64,000 bases of DNA, from positions 372,001-436,000 of the forward strand of contig NZ_AP024327.1 in NCBI RefSeq assembly GCF_018408855.1, written 5' to 3'. How positions within the stretch are numbered: position 1 is the stretch's first letter; the number at the start of each line of letters is the position of its first letter. A program made the position numbers and the translations under genes. The stretch is from Caballeronia sp. NK8. Lineage in GTDB: Bacteria > Pseudomonadota > Gammaproteobacteria > Burkholderiales > Burkholderiaceae. Shown piece after piece: positions 24,449 to 33,539 of the stretch. The notes under the pieces are model-generated. The model was not told the origin of the DNA. It did no database searches and saw nothing but the letters and a program-made list of their open reading frames with translations.

Positions 24449-26363
24449 CTAGGCGTCTGACGACGGGATGATCGTTCTAAAAACAGGCCGCAAGAAAGCA
24501 TTCAATTCGGCGTAGGCGTTCAGCGGAAGGACATGCGCGACATACTGGTCCGGACGGACCACGACGAGCGCGCCCCGTTCGCGGTCGATGCCGCGCTCGT
24601 CGAAGATATCAGTCACGGCGTCGCTCGTAAATGCCTTCTCGTAGTCGATGAGACCATGGCGCCCCTTGCGCGGCAAGAGCGAGGCGTGCAGATCGTCGAG
24701 TCTGACTTCGCGATGCGCTTGCTGCAGCACCGCGCGAAGATCGAAGATGGCGTCCGCATCCGCATTCTGCGCGGCGGCGAAACGCAAGACGGAATCCGGC
24801 GACGTGACGAGATGTTCACACAGCGCGTCGAGCGCGATCCGGTTCGCGTCCGCGAACGCATACAGACGCCAGCGGCCATCGGCGCGTGCGGCGTGGCCGA
24901 GTTGCATCGGCTTCGCATCGGCGAGACGAATCACCGGCGATGAATGAAAGCGCGTGCCGATCGCGAAGCCGCGTGCGAGCGCCTGATGCGTGCCCTCGCC
25001 CGTCAGCACGCCCGGCTTGTAGTGCGTTGCGACGCCCGCCGTATAGCGGCCCGCGCGAACGAAATAGGCCTGCAGTTCCGCGGGGTCCACGCCGCCTGCT
25101 TCGGGCCGGCGGGGATCCTTGGGCGGCGCGGCCATCATCGCGGACCATTCCTTGTCGAAGTCGATCAACTCCTGCGCGACGGGCTGGCGTTCATCGGAAT
25201 AGGTGCGCAACAGGTCGGGGTCGCCATGTCCTTGCAGGACCGCGCCGAGTTTCCAGCCAAGATTGAAGCCGTCCTGCATGGAGACGTTCATGCCCTGGCC
25301 CGCTTTCGCGCTATGCGTGTGACAGGCATCGCCCGCGATGAACACGCGCGGCTCTCGCGATGCGCCGTCGGCGGCGATCGCATCGTCGAAACGATCGGCC
25401 AGACGCTGCCCCACTTCATAGACCGAGAACCACGCGACCTCTTTCACGTCGAGCGTATAGGGATGCAGAATCCGTTGCGCCGTCTGAATGATGTGATCGA
25501 CCGTGGTCTGTTTGATGGAGTCGCGATTCTCCGGCGCAACTTCGCCGAGATCGACGTAAAAGCGCACCAGATAGCCGCCTTCGCGCGGAATGATGAGCAG
25601 ATTGCCCTTGCTCGCCGACTGGATCGCCGCCTTCAGCCGGATGTCCGGAAAGTCGGTGACGGCGAGCGCATCCATCACGCCCCATGCGTGATTGGCCGCA
25701 TCGCCGTGCAAGGTCTGACCGATGGCCGCGCGCACGCGGCTGCGCGCGCCATCGCAACCCACGACATAGCGCGCACGCACGACGACCTTCTCGTCGAGCC
25801 GAGCCGCATCCGTCCGACGCAAGGTCACGCGCACCGGATACTCGTCGTTGTCATCACGCTGCACATCGACGACTTCGAGATCGTAGTCCGGTTCGAGCCG
25901 TTGCGCGGAACGGCGCATCGAATCGAGCAGATAGTCCTGCACGCGCGCCTGATTGACGATGACATGCGGAAACTCCGACATTCCTGTTTCGGTATCCTGA
26001 ACACGACCGGTGCGCTTGATCGCGCCACGGTCATCCGCATCCGGTCTCCAGAATACAGTCTCGTTCACCCAATAGGCTTCGCGCAACAGGCGGTCGGCGA
26101 GGCCGAATGCATTGAACATTTCGACGGGTGCGGCACGCGACGCCATCCGCCTGCCCCATCATCAACGGTCCCGCGCGCCGCTCGACGATGCGCGTTCTGA
26201 TCGACGGAAACTGCGACAACTGAGCCGCAAGCACGAGCCCGGCCGGCCCGCTTCCGGCGATGAGCACATCCACCGTCTCGGGCAGTTCGACGTGCGGTGC
26301 GTGTTCGGCGGCGGGTTCGATGGTCGGGTCGCCGACGCGGAATCCATTGAGATGAAATTGCAT
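24449..26363 (-). pseudogene. mobA: 3-hydroxybenzoate 4-monooxygenase (MobA-like), interrupted by a +1 frameshift
   Basis: The N-terminal piece (from ATG 26363: MQFHLNGFRVGDPTIEP, FAD motif VLIAGSGPAGLVLAAQLS, GQADGVACRT) and the rest (VEMFNAFGLADRLLREAYWVNE through VVRPDQYVAHVLPL) are in different frames. Removing one base from the GGG at 26126-26128 joins them into one 637-638-residue protein, the length of known 3-hydroxybenzoate 4-monooxygenases. All other domains are intact, including RYVVGCDGARS and FIAGDACHTHSAKAGQGMN. Either the gene is newly broken or the base call is wrong. Active enzyme would convert 3-hydroxybenzoate to protocatechuate. Confidence 0.8.
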
Positions 26364-26403
26364 GATGTCTCGCTCCAGTGTGTCATTGATCATGTTGATG
26401 ACG

Positions 26404-26431
26404 AATATACTCCGTACACCAACTATTTCAA
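26404..26431 (-). promoter_or_regulatory. Promoter and MarR-type operator for the mobA-like gene
   Basis: On the minus strand TTGAAA (26426-26431), 16 bases, then TATATT (26404-26409). The imperfect repeat GTGTAC-GGA-GTATAT (26405-26419) covers the -10 box and spacer, as expected for a MarR repressor site. The transcript would begin about 30 bases before the ATG at 26363. Confidence 0.55.
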
Positions 26432-26465
26432 AGCACTTCTCTTGGCCCTGATGTTTACCCTGATT

Positions 26466-27239
26466 TCAGACGGCGCTTTGCGAATCGCCGTCGATGGGAA
26501 TCATTTGTCCGGAGATGGACCTCCCGGCGTCGGAAGCGAGAAAGACGGCGAGCCCGGCGATGTGCGCGGGATCGACGAAATGCCTGATGGACTGATTGCC
26601 GAGCGCCGCCGCCTCTTCCTGCGCGACGGTGCGGCCGCTCGCGGATGCGCGTCCCGCCAGCACCTGCTGAATACGTGGACCTTCGACGGCGCCGGGCAGA
26701 ACCGCGTTGACTCTGATGCCGAATTCGCCCAGCTCGCGCGACAGGGTCTTGGTGAGGCCGATGAGCCCCCATTTGGTCGTCGCGTATGGGCTGCGGTTCG
26801 GATAACCAAAGCGCCCCGCCAGCGACGACATCACGAGGATCACGCCGTCGTCCGCTTGCTTCAGGAACGGAATGGCCTGTTGCGTGACGAGGAACGTGCC
26901 CGTGAGGTTCACACGAAGCACGGCTTCCCACGCATCGGGGTCCATGTCTTCGACGCTCGCGGTCGGCCCGGCGATGCCCGCGTTGTTGATCAGGACGTCC
27001 AGTCCACCGAGTGCAGCCGACGCCTCCGTGACCATGCGCGAAACCGCGGCACGATCCGCGATATCGCACACCGATGTCCTCACGCCCGGCAATTGCGCGC
27101 GCATATCGTGAAGCGCCGCTTCGTCGATATCGCAGACGAACACGCTCGCCCCCGCCGATACGAACGCTTCCGCGATGGCGCGCCCTATTCCGCCCGCGCC
27201 CGCGGTCACCAGCACGCGCTGGCCCGTGGATGTCGTCAT
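26466..27239 (-). CDS. Short-chain dehydrogenase/reductase
   Basis: 257 residues. Cofactor motif TAGAGGIGRAIAEAF, NNAG, the Ser in VMSSLAGRFGYPNRSPYATTKW and the YxxxK catalytic pair are complete; the C-terminus DPAHIAGLAVFLASDAGRSISGQMIPIDG is typical of classical SDRs. GAGG precedes the ATG at 27239 closely. It follows the thioesterase gene (10 bases apart), so both form an operon divergent from the Crp/Fnr gene. In the carnitine-like island it could oxidise a hydroxylated intermediate; the substrate is unknown. Confidence 0.87.
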   Translation of the reverse strand: MTTSTGQRVLVTAGAGGIGRAIAEAFVSAGASVFVCDIDEAALHDMRAQLPGVRTSVCDIADRAAVSRMVTEASAALGGLDVLINNAGIAGPTASVEDMDPDAWEAVLRVNLTGTFLVTQQAIPFLKQADDGVILVMSSLAGRFGYPNRSPYATTKWGLIGLTKTLSRELGEFGIRVNAVLPGAVEGPRIQQVLAGRASASGRTVAQEEAAALGNQSIRHFVDPAHIAGLAVFLASDAGRSISGQMIPIDGDSQSAV

Positions 27240-27249
27240 AGAGACCTCT

Positions 27250-27663
27250 TCATTCACATGCGCTACGAATGAACTCGGGCACGGGCACGGCCTTGAGCCG
27301 CCCATCGGCTTGCTTGATGCACAGTGCCCGAGTCGCGCGCCCTTCGCAGATCAGGGTGTCGCCGCGCATGATGCGATGGCTCTGCACGAAGACCTTGCCG
27401 CGCCATTCCTCGACGCGCGTGTGCACCTCGAGGCTTTCGCCGTAGGTCGCCGAGATGTGAAAACGCGTGTGAATCTCGAGCAGCGGCGCGCCGATGCAAT
27501 TCGGCAGCGCCTGCATCTCGCGCCATGGCGGCAGGCCGCACTGTATAAAATAATCGTGCGACGCGGCGTCCATCCAGCGCGAAAAATTCGGAAAGAAGAC
27601 GATACCGGCGGGATCGCAATCGCCGAATTGCACATCGATACGACAGACAGTTTCTTTACTCAC
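27250..27663 (-). CDS. Hotdog-fold acyl-CoA thioesterase (4HBT family; betainyl-CoA thioesterase candidate)
   Basis: 137 residues. VQFGDCDPAGIVFFPNFSRWMDAA contains the catalytic Asp loop of 4-hydroxybenzoyl-CoA-type thioesterases. A GTG at 27663 is taken as start, since GGAG is upstream of it and the longer ATG at 27693 has no ribosome site. In carnitine catabolism of Pseudomonas a hotdog thioesterase (CdhB) frees glycine betaine from its CoA ester after BKACE action; this gene is a candidate for that step because the BKACE and dehydrogenase genes lie nearby. Confidence 0.8.
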   Translation of the reverse strand: MSKETVCRIDVQFGDCDPAGIVFFPNFSRWMDAASHDYFIQCGLPPWREMQALPNCIGAPLLEIHTRFHISATYGESLEVHTRVEEWRGKVFVQSHRIMRGDTLICEGRATRALCIKQADGRLKAVPVPEFIRSACE

Positions 27664-27716
27664 GGTCCATGCTCCAGCTTTCAGTCCGATCATTGTGCGC
27701 GAATTGCGCCCGCCAC

Positions 27717-27736
27717 ACTGTCAACGCGGCGACAGT
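27717..27736. promoter_or_regulatory. Candidate Crp/Fnr-family operator 1
   Basis: TGTCA-N6-CGACA, extended to ACTGTC-N8-GACAGT with 6-bp arms, between the divergent thioesterase and Crp/Fnr genes. The 5-6-5 geometry equals that of CRP sites. A matching site lies before the MFS gene. Confidence 0.45.
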
Positions 27737-27763
27737 TCGCCCGGCCAGCGCCGGGAGCACGCC

Positions 27764-28468
27764 ATGACGCGGCCAAAGCGGATGGCCGCGACGTCCCTCA
27801 CGATCGACGAGCTGTTCGCCCAGTCGACATGGTTCCCGAAGCTGGACGAAGCGGCGCAGGCACGCGTGCGCGCGGCCGCGTCGGAGCGCGCCGTCGCGGC
27901 CGATCAGGCGCTCGGGCACCACGGCGAACGACAGCATGTCTGGTTCGGCATGCTCGAAGGCCTCATCAAATGGTCGATCACCGCACGCGATGGTCAGACC
28001 GTCACACTGGGCGGACAGTCGGCCGGAAGCTGGTTCGGCGAAGGCACGCTGATCCGAAACAAACCGCGTGAATCCGACCTGATCGCGCTGCGCGACAGCC
28101 GCGTCGTGCAGATTCCGCGCGCCACGTTCGAATGGCTGCGCGAGCAGCAGCCCTCGTTCAACGACTTCCTGCTGCGACAGGTCAACGAGCGTCTGCACTG
28201 GTTCATGGGCGCGGTCGCCGCGCATGGGCTGCTCGATACCGACAGTCTCGTGGCACGCGCGCTGGTGGGCATGGTGCAGCCGTTGTCGAATCCGTGCGGC
28301 GCGGCGCATTTGCCGCTGTCCCAGGAAGAGTTGGCCAACCTCGCCGCCGTGTCGCGCCAGACCTGCAACAAGGCGATGACCCGCTTCAAGAACGCCGGCC
28401 TCGTGCGCACCGGGTACGGCGGCATCGTCGTGCTCGATGTGGCCGGGCTGGACGCGCTGTCGAAATAG
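27764..28468 (+). CDS. Crp/Fnr-family transcriptional regulator
   Basis: 234 residues. An N-terminal cyclic-nucleotide-binding-like beta-roll (VWFGMLEGLIKWSITARDGQTVTLGGQSAGSWFGEGTLI) is followed by a long dimer helix and a C-terminal winged helix (LPLSQEELANLAAVSRQTCNKAMTRFKNAGLVRTGYGGIVVLD). No cysteine cluster is seen at the N-terminus, so it is unlikely to be an FNR-type oxygen sensor. GGGAG lies seven bases before the ATG. It sits between the SDR/thioesterase operon and the MFS-BKACE-dehydrogenase operon and probably controls both. Confidence 0.88.
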   Translation: MTRPKRMAATSLTIDELFAQSTWFPKLDEAAQARVRAAASERAVAADQALGHHGERQHVWFGMLEGLIKWSITARDGQTVTLGGQSAGSWFGEGTLIRNKPRESDLIALRDSRVVQIPRATFEWLREQQPSFNDFLLRQVNERLHWFMGAVAAHGLLDTDSLVARALVGMVQPLSNPCGAAHLPLSQEELANLAAVSRQTCNKAMTRFKNAGLVRTGYGGIVVLDVAGLDALSK

Positions 28469-28495
28469 CTCGTCGGTGTTTACGCTGATCCGAAT

Positions 28496-28511
28496 TGTCG
28501 CGCGATCGACA
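28496..28511. promoter_or_regulatory. Candidate Crp/Fnr-family operator 2
   Basis: TGTCG-N6-CGACA, 56 bases before the MFS permease start. It has the same TGTC-N8-GACA frame as the site at 27717-27736, suggesting common control by the Crp/Fnr gene between them. Confidence 0.45.
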
Positions 28512-28566
28512 GTCGTGAAAGCGCTCGCTCGAAATAATGCGTGTCATACAAGACCAGGAGACACGC

Positions 28567-29934
28567 ATGATTCGCGCTCGTTCGCTGCCCGCCGCAGCCG
28601 CGCTCGTCGGAGGTTCGACGGACCAGATAGTCGAAGACGCCGTTTTCCGCAAGATAAGCTGGCGCATCATGCCGATCGTTTTGATCGCGTATGTGTTCGC
28701 GTTTCTCGACCGCATCAACATCGGTTACGCGCAGCTTCAGATGAAGCACGATCTCGCCTTCTCCGATGCGGTCTACGGACTCGGCGCGGGCGTTTTCTTC
28801 GTCACTTACCTGCTGTTCGAGGTGCCCAGCAATCTGCTGCTGGAAAGAATCGGCGCACGCTTGTCCTTCCTGCGCATCATGGTGCTGTGGGGACTCACGT
28901 CGGCGGCGACCGCCTTCGTTAGCGAACCCTGGCAGTTCTACGGCATCCGGCTTTTGCTCGGCATCTTCGAAGCGGGCTTCTTCCCCGGCATCATTCTTTA
29001 TCTGACGTACTGGTACCCAAGCCAGCGCCGTGGCCGCGTGACCGGACTGTTCCTGTTCGGCATGCCGATCACGGGCGTGCTGGGCGGGCCGCTGTCGGGC
29101 ACGATCATGAGCGGCATGGAAGGCTTCGGCGGCATGCATGGCTGGCAATGGCTGTTTCTCGTCGAAGGCCTGCCGACGGTTCTGCTGGGGTTCGTGCTGT
29201 ACCGCATGCTGCCGGACAAGCCGGCCCGCGCGCCCTGGCTCGATGACACCGAAAAGCGCCTCGTGCAGTCGGTTCTCGACGCCGATCACCGTGGCGATGC
29301 GAAGTCCGGACATCACGGCAAGCTGGCCGCTGCACTGGCGGACCCGAAGACCTACATGCTCGCCTTCATCTACTTCTGCTGCGCCTGCGCAGTCTACACG
29401 CTCACCTTCTGGCTGCCGACGATGATCAAAGGCCTCGGCATCGCCCCGATCGCCACGATCGGCTGGTACACGGCGGTGCCCTATATCTTCGGTGCGCTCG
29501 GCGTGCTCGTCATCAGCCGCAGCTCGGACCGTCTGAAGGAGCGGCGCTGGCATGTCGGAGGCAGTCTTGTCGTCGGCGCGGTGGCGCTGGCCTCGACGTC
29601 CTTCCTTGGCTTCGCGGTCGTGCCGGTGATGGCCCTGCTGTGCGTCGCCTCGTTCTTCATCTTCGGCGGCGGTTCGCTGTTCTGGTCGATTCCCCCTACT
29701 TATCTCGGCCGCGACGCCGCCGCGGCCGGCATCGCGGTGATCAGCTCGCTGGGCATCCTCGGCGGCTTCGTCAGCCCGACACTGATCGGCTGGATCAAGG
29801 GCGTGACCGGCAGCATCCAGATCGGGCTGCTGGGCCTGATCGCCCTCGTCATTTGTGGCGGCCTGACGATTCTGCTGGGCCTGCCGAAAAGCGCGGTTCG
29901 CGTGGGATCGGACGATGGCGCAAGCGCGCATTGA
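28567..29934 (+). CDS. MFS permease, anion:cation symporter (ACS) family
   Basis: 455 residues, twelve membrane spans. [47 protein letters not shown] and [28 protein letters not shown] are ACS-family signatures shared by phthalate, tartrate and 4-hydroxyphenylacetate permeases. AGGAGA lies six bases before the ATG. It is followed by the BKACE and dehydrogenase genes, so it most likely imports the substrate of that pathway. Carnitine itself is usually moved by BCCT or ABC carriers, so an anionic analogue should be considered. Confidence 0.88.
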   Translation: MIRARSLPAAAALVGGSTDQIVEDAVFRKISWRIMPIVLIAYVFAFLDRINIGYAQLQMKHDLAFSDAVYGLGAGVFFVTYLLFEVPSNLLLERIGARLSFLRIMVLWGLTSAATAFVSEPWQFYGIRLLLGIFEAGFFPGIILYLTYWYPSQRRGRVTGLFLFGMPITGVLGGPLSGTIMSGMEGFGGMHGWQWLFLVEGLPTVLLGFVLYRMLPDKPARAPWLDDTEKRLVQSVLDADHRGDAKSGHHGKLAAALADPKTYMLAFIYFCCACAVYTLTFWLPTMIKGLGIAPIATIGWYTAVPYIFGALGVLVISRSSDRLKERRWHVGGSLVVGAVALASTSFLGFAVVPVMALLCVASFFIFGGGSLFWSIPPTYLGRDAAAAGIAVISSLGILGGFVSPTLIGWIKGVTGSIQIGLLGLIALVICGGLTILLGLPKSAVRVGSDDGASAH

Positions 29935-29969
29935 TCGAGCCGCCCTGTTTATTCTCTGGAGAACAACGT

Positions 29970-30890
29970 ATGAGCAAGCCCAAAGTCATTGTGACCGTCG
30001 CGCCGACCGGCGGCATGGCCACCAAGAAGATGAACCCGAACCTGCCGACGCAGCCGCAGGAAATCGCCGACGACACCTACCGCTGCTACAACGCCGGCGC
30101 CAGTGTCGTGGCGATCCACGCGCGCCGGCCCGACGACGAAGCCACGTGCGACCCCGCAATCTACAGCCATATCAACCGCCTGATCCGCGACAAATGCGAC
30201 ATCATCCTGAACAACTCGACGGGTGGCGGGATCAATGGCGACATGGTGCGTGAACTCGACAACGGCCTGTGGGAAATCCAGTGGGAAGAACGTTTGAAGG
30301 GCATGCAGGGGGACGGGGTCGAGATGTGCACGCTCGACGCGCAGACCGTGATCGCCAGCTTCGGCGGCAAGGAAATTCTCGTGGCGACGCCGCCGTCGCG
30401 AATCAGGCAGATCGCCATGATGATGAAGGAACGCGGCATCAAGCCCGAATGGGAAGTGTTCGGTCTGGCCGATATCGTTCAGGATGTCCAGCGCGCCATC
30501 AACGAAGGTCTCGACGATGCGCCGCATTTCATCAACATCGTGATCGGCGCGAATGCGTTTCAGGGCGCGTTGCCTTATACGCCGCGGCTGTTGCAGACGA
30601 TGGTCGATCACCTGCCGCGCAACACGGTCTTCAACGTCAGCGCCATCGGCGCGGCGCAGTTGCCCGCCGCGATGAACTCGCTTCTGCTCGGCGGACACGT
30701 GCGCGTCGGGCTGGAGGACAACCTGTACTACCGGCACGGCGAACTGGCCACCAACGTGCAACTGGTCGAGCGGCTCGTGCGCCTGGTCCGTGAGATGGGC
30801 TATGAACCAGCGACGCCGGACGAGGCGCGCGAGATCATCGGATTGCGGCCGTTGCATGCGGGCATCGACGCGGCCTGTCTGGAGGGTTAA
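29970..30890 (+). CDS. BKACE-family beta-keto acid cleavage enzyme (DUF849)
   Basis: 306 residues. [36 protein letters not shown]-type text ([14 protein letters not shown]), and [10 protein letters not shown] are family blocks. BKACE enzymes cleave a beta-keto acid with acetyl-CoA into acetoacetate and a new acyl-CoA, using zinc. The usual His-x-His metal pair in VHLHVR reads VAIHAR here, so the first histidine is absent, while the Glu in GLEDN remains. With the downstream carnitine-dehydrogenase-like gene this is the arrangement used to cleave 3-dehydrocarnitine. TGGAGA lies about eight bases before the ATG. Confidence 0.85.
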   Translation: MSKPKVIVTVAPTGGMATKKMNPNLPTQPQEIADDTYRCYNAGASVVAIHARRPDDEATCDPAIYSHINRLIRDKCDIILNNSTGGGINGDMVRELDNGLWEIQWEERLKGMQGDGVEMCTLDAQTVIASFGGKEILVATPPSRIRQIAMMMKERGIKPEWEVFGLADIVQDVQRAINEGLDDAPHFINIVIGANAFQGALPYTPRLLQTMVDHLPRNTVFNVSAIGAAQLPAAMNSLLLGGHVRVGLEDNLYYRHGELATNVQLVERLVRLVREMGYEPATPDEAREIIGLRPLHAGIDAACLEG

Positions 30891-30893
30891 ATC

Positions 30894-31826
30894 ATGACGA
30901 ACCACGTCGCCATCGTAGGCGCTGGGGTCATCGGCGCGGGATGGGCAACGCACTTCCTGGCTCGCGGGTTCTCGGTGACGGCTACCGATCCCGGCGCAGG
31001 CGCCGAAACGCGCCTGCGCGAATGGATCGACGACGCCTGGCCCGCGATGGAGCGGCTCGGGCTGGCGAACGGCGCCTCGCGCGACAGGCTCACGTTCACG
31101 AACGATATCGGCGCGGCCGTGCGCGATGCCGGTTTCATTCAGGAAAGCGGCCCCGAGCGTCTCGATGTCAAACGCGCGCTGATCGCCAGCATCGAAGCGG
31201 CGGCGAAAGAAGATGCGATCATCGCGTCATCGTCGTCGGGGTTGTCGATCAGCGAGATGCAGGCGGGCGCGAAACATCCGGAACGCATCGTCCTCGGCCA
31301 TCCGTTCAATCCGTCGCACATCATTCCCTTGGTCGAGGTCGGTGGCGGGAAACTGACGCGCGCCGAAACCATCGAGAAGGCCATGGCGTTCTATCTCTCG
31401 ACGGGCAAGAAAGTGATCCGGATCAATACGGAGGTCAAGGGTCATATCGCCAATCGCCTACAGGTAGCGTTATGGCAGGAGGCGATCAGTCTGGTGCAGC
31501 GCGGCGTTGCCTCGGTGGAAGATATCGACACGGCCATCGCGTGGGGGCCGGGCCTGCGCTGGGCGTTGCTCGGACCGTTTCTCAACCTTCACGCGTCCGG
31601 AGGCTCCGGCGGTATTGCGCATGTGCTGCGGCATCTGGGGCCGGCGCAGCGCGAGTGGTCCAGAGATCTCGGCACGTACCCGGAAACGGACGATTACATC
31701 GAATCGATTGCGAGCGGCGTCGAGCAGGAATTGCAGTCGCATGACTTTCCGGAGATGCTTCGCCAGCGCGATCGCTTGCTGATCGAGCTATTGGAAGCAA
31801 AGCGCGGTCTTTCGCAGATTCCATGA
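30894..31826 (+). CDS. L-carnitine 3-dehydrogenase-like 3-hydroxyacyl-CoA dehydrogenase
   Basis: 310 residues. An N-terminal NAD fold (VAIVGAGVIGAGWATHFLARGFSVTATD) is followed by ASSSSGLSISEMQ and the catalytic-His segment GHPFNPSHIIPLVEV, then a C-terminal dimer domain (GPGLRWALLGPFLNLHASGG). The protein is short and free-standing, as carnitine dehydrogenases (CdhA) are. It starts three bases after the BKACE stop, so both are co-translated. The pair would oxidise L-carnitine or a similar 3-hydroxy acid to the keto acid and then cleave it. Confidence 0.85.
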   Translation: MTNHVAIVGAGVIGAGWATHFLARGFSVTATDPGAGAETRLREWIDDAWPAMERLGLANGASRDRLTFTNDIGAAVRDAGFIQESGPERLDVKRALIASIEAAAKEDAIIASSSSGLSISEMQAGAKHPERIVLGHPFNPSHIIPLVEVGGGKLTRAETIEKAMAFYLSTGKKVIRINTEVKGHIANRLQVALWQEAISLVQRGVASVEDIDTAIAWGPGLRWALLGPFLNLHASGGSGGIAHVLRHLGPAQREWSRDLGTYPETDDYIESIASGVEQELQSHDFPEMLRQRDRLLIELLEAKRGLSQIP

Positions 31827-31953
31827 TCGCGCTCGATGCACTTGGATATCCCGCCACGTGACCTATACTGAAAGTGAGCCGCGCGGAAGCCGGCCCCTGA
31901 TGCAGAAGCGGACGAGAAATCGTTCATGGGGGCGCGGTAGCGGGGCCACGGAA

Positions 31954-31985
31954 ACGCCTGCGTTTAGCGCGGGCGTTTTCTTTTG
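31954..31985 (+). terminator. Rho-independent terminator after the BKACE operon
   Basis: ACGCCTGCG and CGCGGGCGT pair over nine positions (one wobble) around a five-base loop and are followed by TTTCTTTT. It is 128 bases after the dehydrogenase stop and 47 bases before the next start. Confidence 0.75.
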
Positions 31986-32031
31986 CGGTGCCCGGAACTG
32001 CGCGATATCAACATCGAATAGTGCGACGGAC

Positions 32032-33030
32032 ATGAAACGTATTTTGCTTGCGCTGTGTTTCGCGTGCGCGATCAGCGCGTACGCATCGAGCGCCGTTGCC
32101 GATGCGATCACGACGTATCGCGGGATCTGCAACGCATCGGCGGGCATCGATCTCGGCGCGGGTTATTTCATCGTCGCCGATGACGAGATCAATTCGCTGG
32201 TCATCTACCGCTACGACACGCCGAAGCACGTCGGCAAAGTCGAACTCAACGTCTATCTGAATGGCCCCGATGGCGGCAAGGGCGAAGCGGACCTCGAGGG
32301 CGCGGCGAGAATCGGCGACACGATTTACTGGATCGGATCGCACGGGCGCAATGCCGACGATGAACTCAAGCCGAAGCGTCATCGGCTGTTCGCGACGCGC
32401 ATCGATCTTTCAGGCGCGACGCCCACGGTCGCGATGCCGAACGCCAAACCTTATGGCGGCCTGCTCGAAGCGCTGGCATCGGACAGACGCTTCAGCGTCC
32501 TGACCGAGGCGTCCGAAAAAGGCGCGGAAAAGCCGCGAGGACTCAACATCGAAGGATTGGCCGACACGAAGGACGGCGGACTGTATATCGGCTTCAGGAA
32601 TCCGCTCTCGGACGCGAACCTGTCAGCGCACGTTCTGAAGCTGAAGAACCCCGATGCGGTCATCAACCGAAATGCGGCGCCCGTGTTCGACGATCTCATC
32701 CTCCTAGACCTCGGTAAGCGCGGAATTCGCAGCATGGAGCGCGTCGGCGATGAATACTTCATCGTTGCCGGTCCGATCGATGACGGCAAGGCAGGCCGTC
32801 CTGAATCGAGATTCGCGATCTATCGATGGACGGGCGAGCGCAATACGCGACCCATGTACTGGAAGGACATCGATCCGCCCGACTTTCATGCGGAGGGACT
32901 GTTTGCCATCGCCGGGACGGATCGGCTCTATCTCCTGAGCGACGATGGCGGCAAACGGTCCGTCTGCAAAGCGAAGTCTCACGAAATGTCGGACGATAAG
33001 ACGTTCCGGGGCATGAGCCTGCGTTACTGA
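32032..33030 (+). CDS. DUF3616-family exported protein
   Basis: 332 residues with a signal peptide (ILLALCFACAISAYASSAVADA). The mature protein shows repeated beta-propeller-like text: RGICNASAGIDLGAGYFIVADDEINSLVIYRYD, DLEGAARIGDTIYWIGSHGRN, LNIEGLADTKDGGLYIGFRNPL, FHAEGLFAIAGTDRLYLLSDDGG. These features fit DUF3616, a periplasmic family without known function. It is a single gene after a terminator, convergent with the DoxX gene (six bases apart). Confidence 0.8.
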   Translation: MKRILLALCFACAISAYASSAVADAITTYRGICNASAGIDLGAGYFIVADDEINSLVIYRYDTPKHVGKVELNVYLNGPDGGKGEADLEGAARIGDTIYWIGSHGRNADDELKPKRHRLFATRIDLSGATPTVAMPNAKPYGGLLEALASDRRFSVLTEASEKGAEKPRGLNIEGLADTKDGGLYIGFRNPLSDANLSAHVLKLKNPDAVINRNAAPVFDDLILLDLGKRGIRSMERVGDEYFIVAGPIDDGKAGRPESRFAIYRWTGERNTRPMYWKDIDPPDFHAEGLFAIAGTDRLYLLSDDGGKRSVCKAKSHEMSDDKTFRGMSLRY

Positions 33031-33036
33031 GCCGTA

Positions 33037-33420
33037 TCAGGCCGTCAAGGGAAGGAGACGCTTGACGCGCGCATCGCGCAAGTACAGCGCGCCCCACACC
33101 AATGCACCGAGCACCAGGCTGATGATCTGCGGCGGCGACCCGATCTCGCCGAGCCGAAAATGCGTGCATATCGCGCCGCCGAGAAGTCCGGTCAACAGGA
33201 TCGCGCCCAGCACGGCGGTTCGCGGAATGGCGAAAAGAACCGTGCAGACCAGCACGATCATGCCGAGCGTGGGCGCGAGGTTATCGGGAAATCCGGTCGC
33301 GGCGAACGTCGCCTGCATGCTCGATGGAAACGTAAGAATGCTGGCGGCATCGGCAAGTAACGCCAGCACGACCAGTCCGCTGATGATCCGGCCCGCCCAA
33401 AGCAAGGTTTTCTGGCTCAT
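33037..33420 (-). CDS. DoxX-like small membrane protein
   Basis: 127 residues with four membrane spans (ISGLVVLALLADAASILTF, LGMIVLVCTVLFAI, AVLGAILLTGLLGGAIC, IISLVLGALVWGALYL). The pattern fits the DoxX family of small quinone- or redox-linked membrane proteins. GAGGA lies about eight bases before the ATG. It is divergent from the AAA+ gene at 33540, with no functional tie evident. Confidence 0.75.
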   Translation of the reverse strand: MSQKTLLWAGRIISGLVVLALLADAASILTFPSSMQATFAATGFPDNLAPTLGMIVLVCTVLFAIPRTAVLGAILLTGLLGGAICTHFRLGEIGSPPQIISLVLGALVWGALYLRDARVKRLLPLTA

Positions 33421-33539
33421 TGTCCAATCCTCGAAGATGTTCTGTGAGGGCGACGATAAGCGCGCCGAATGAGGCGAAAATTATTCCCGCGAGACTTCCT
33501 GTATATGTATCGAATATCCCGCGAGAACCGTTTCCACCC

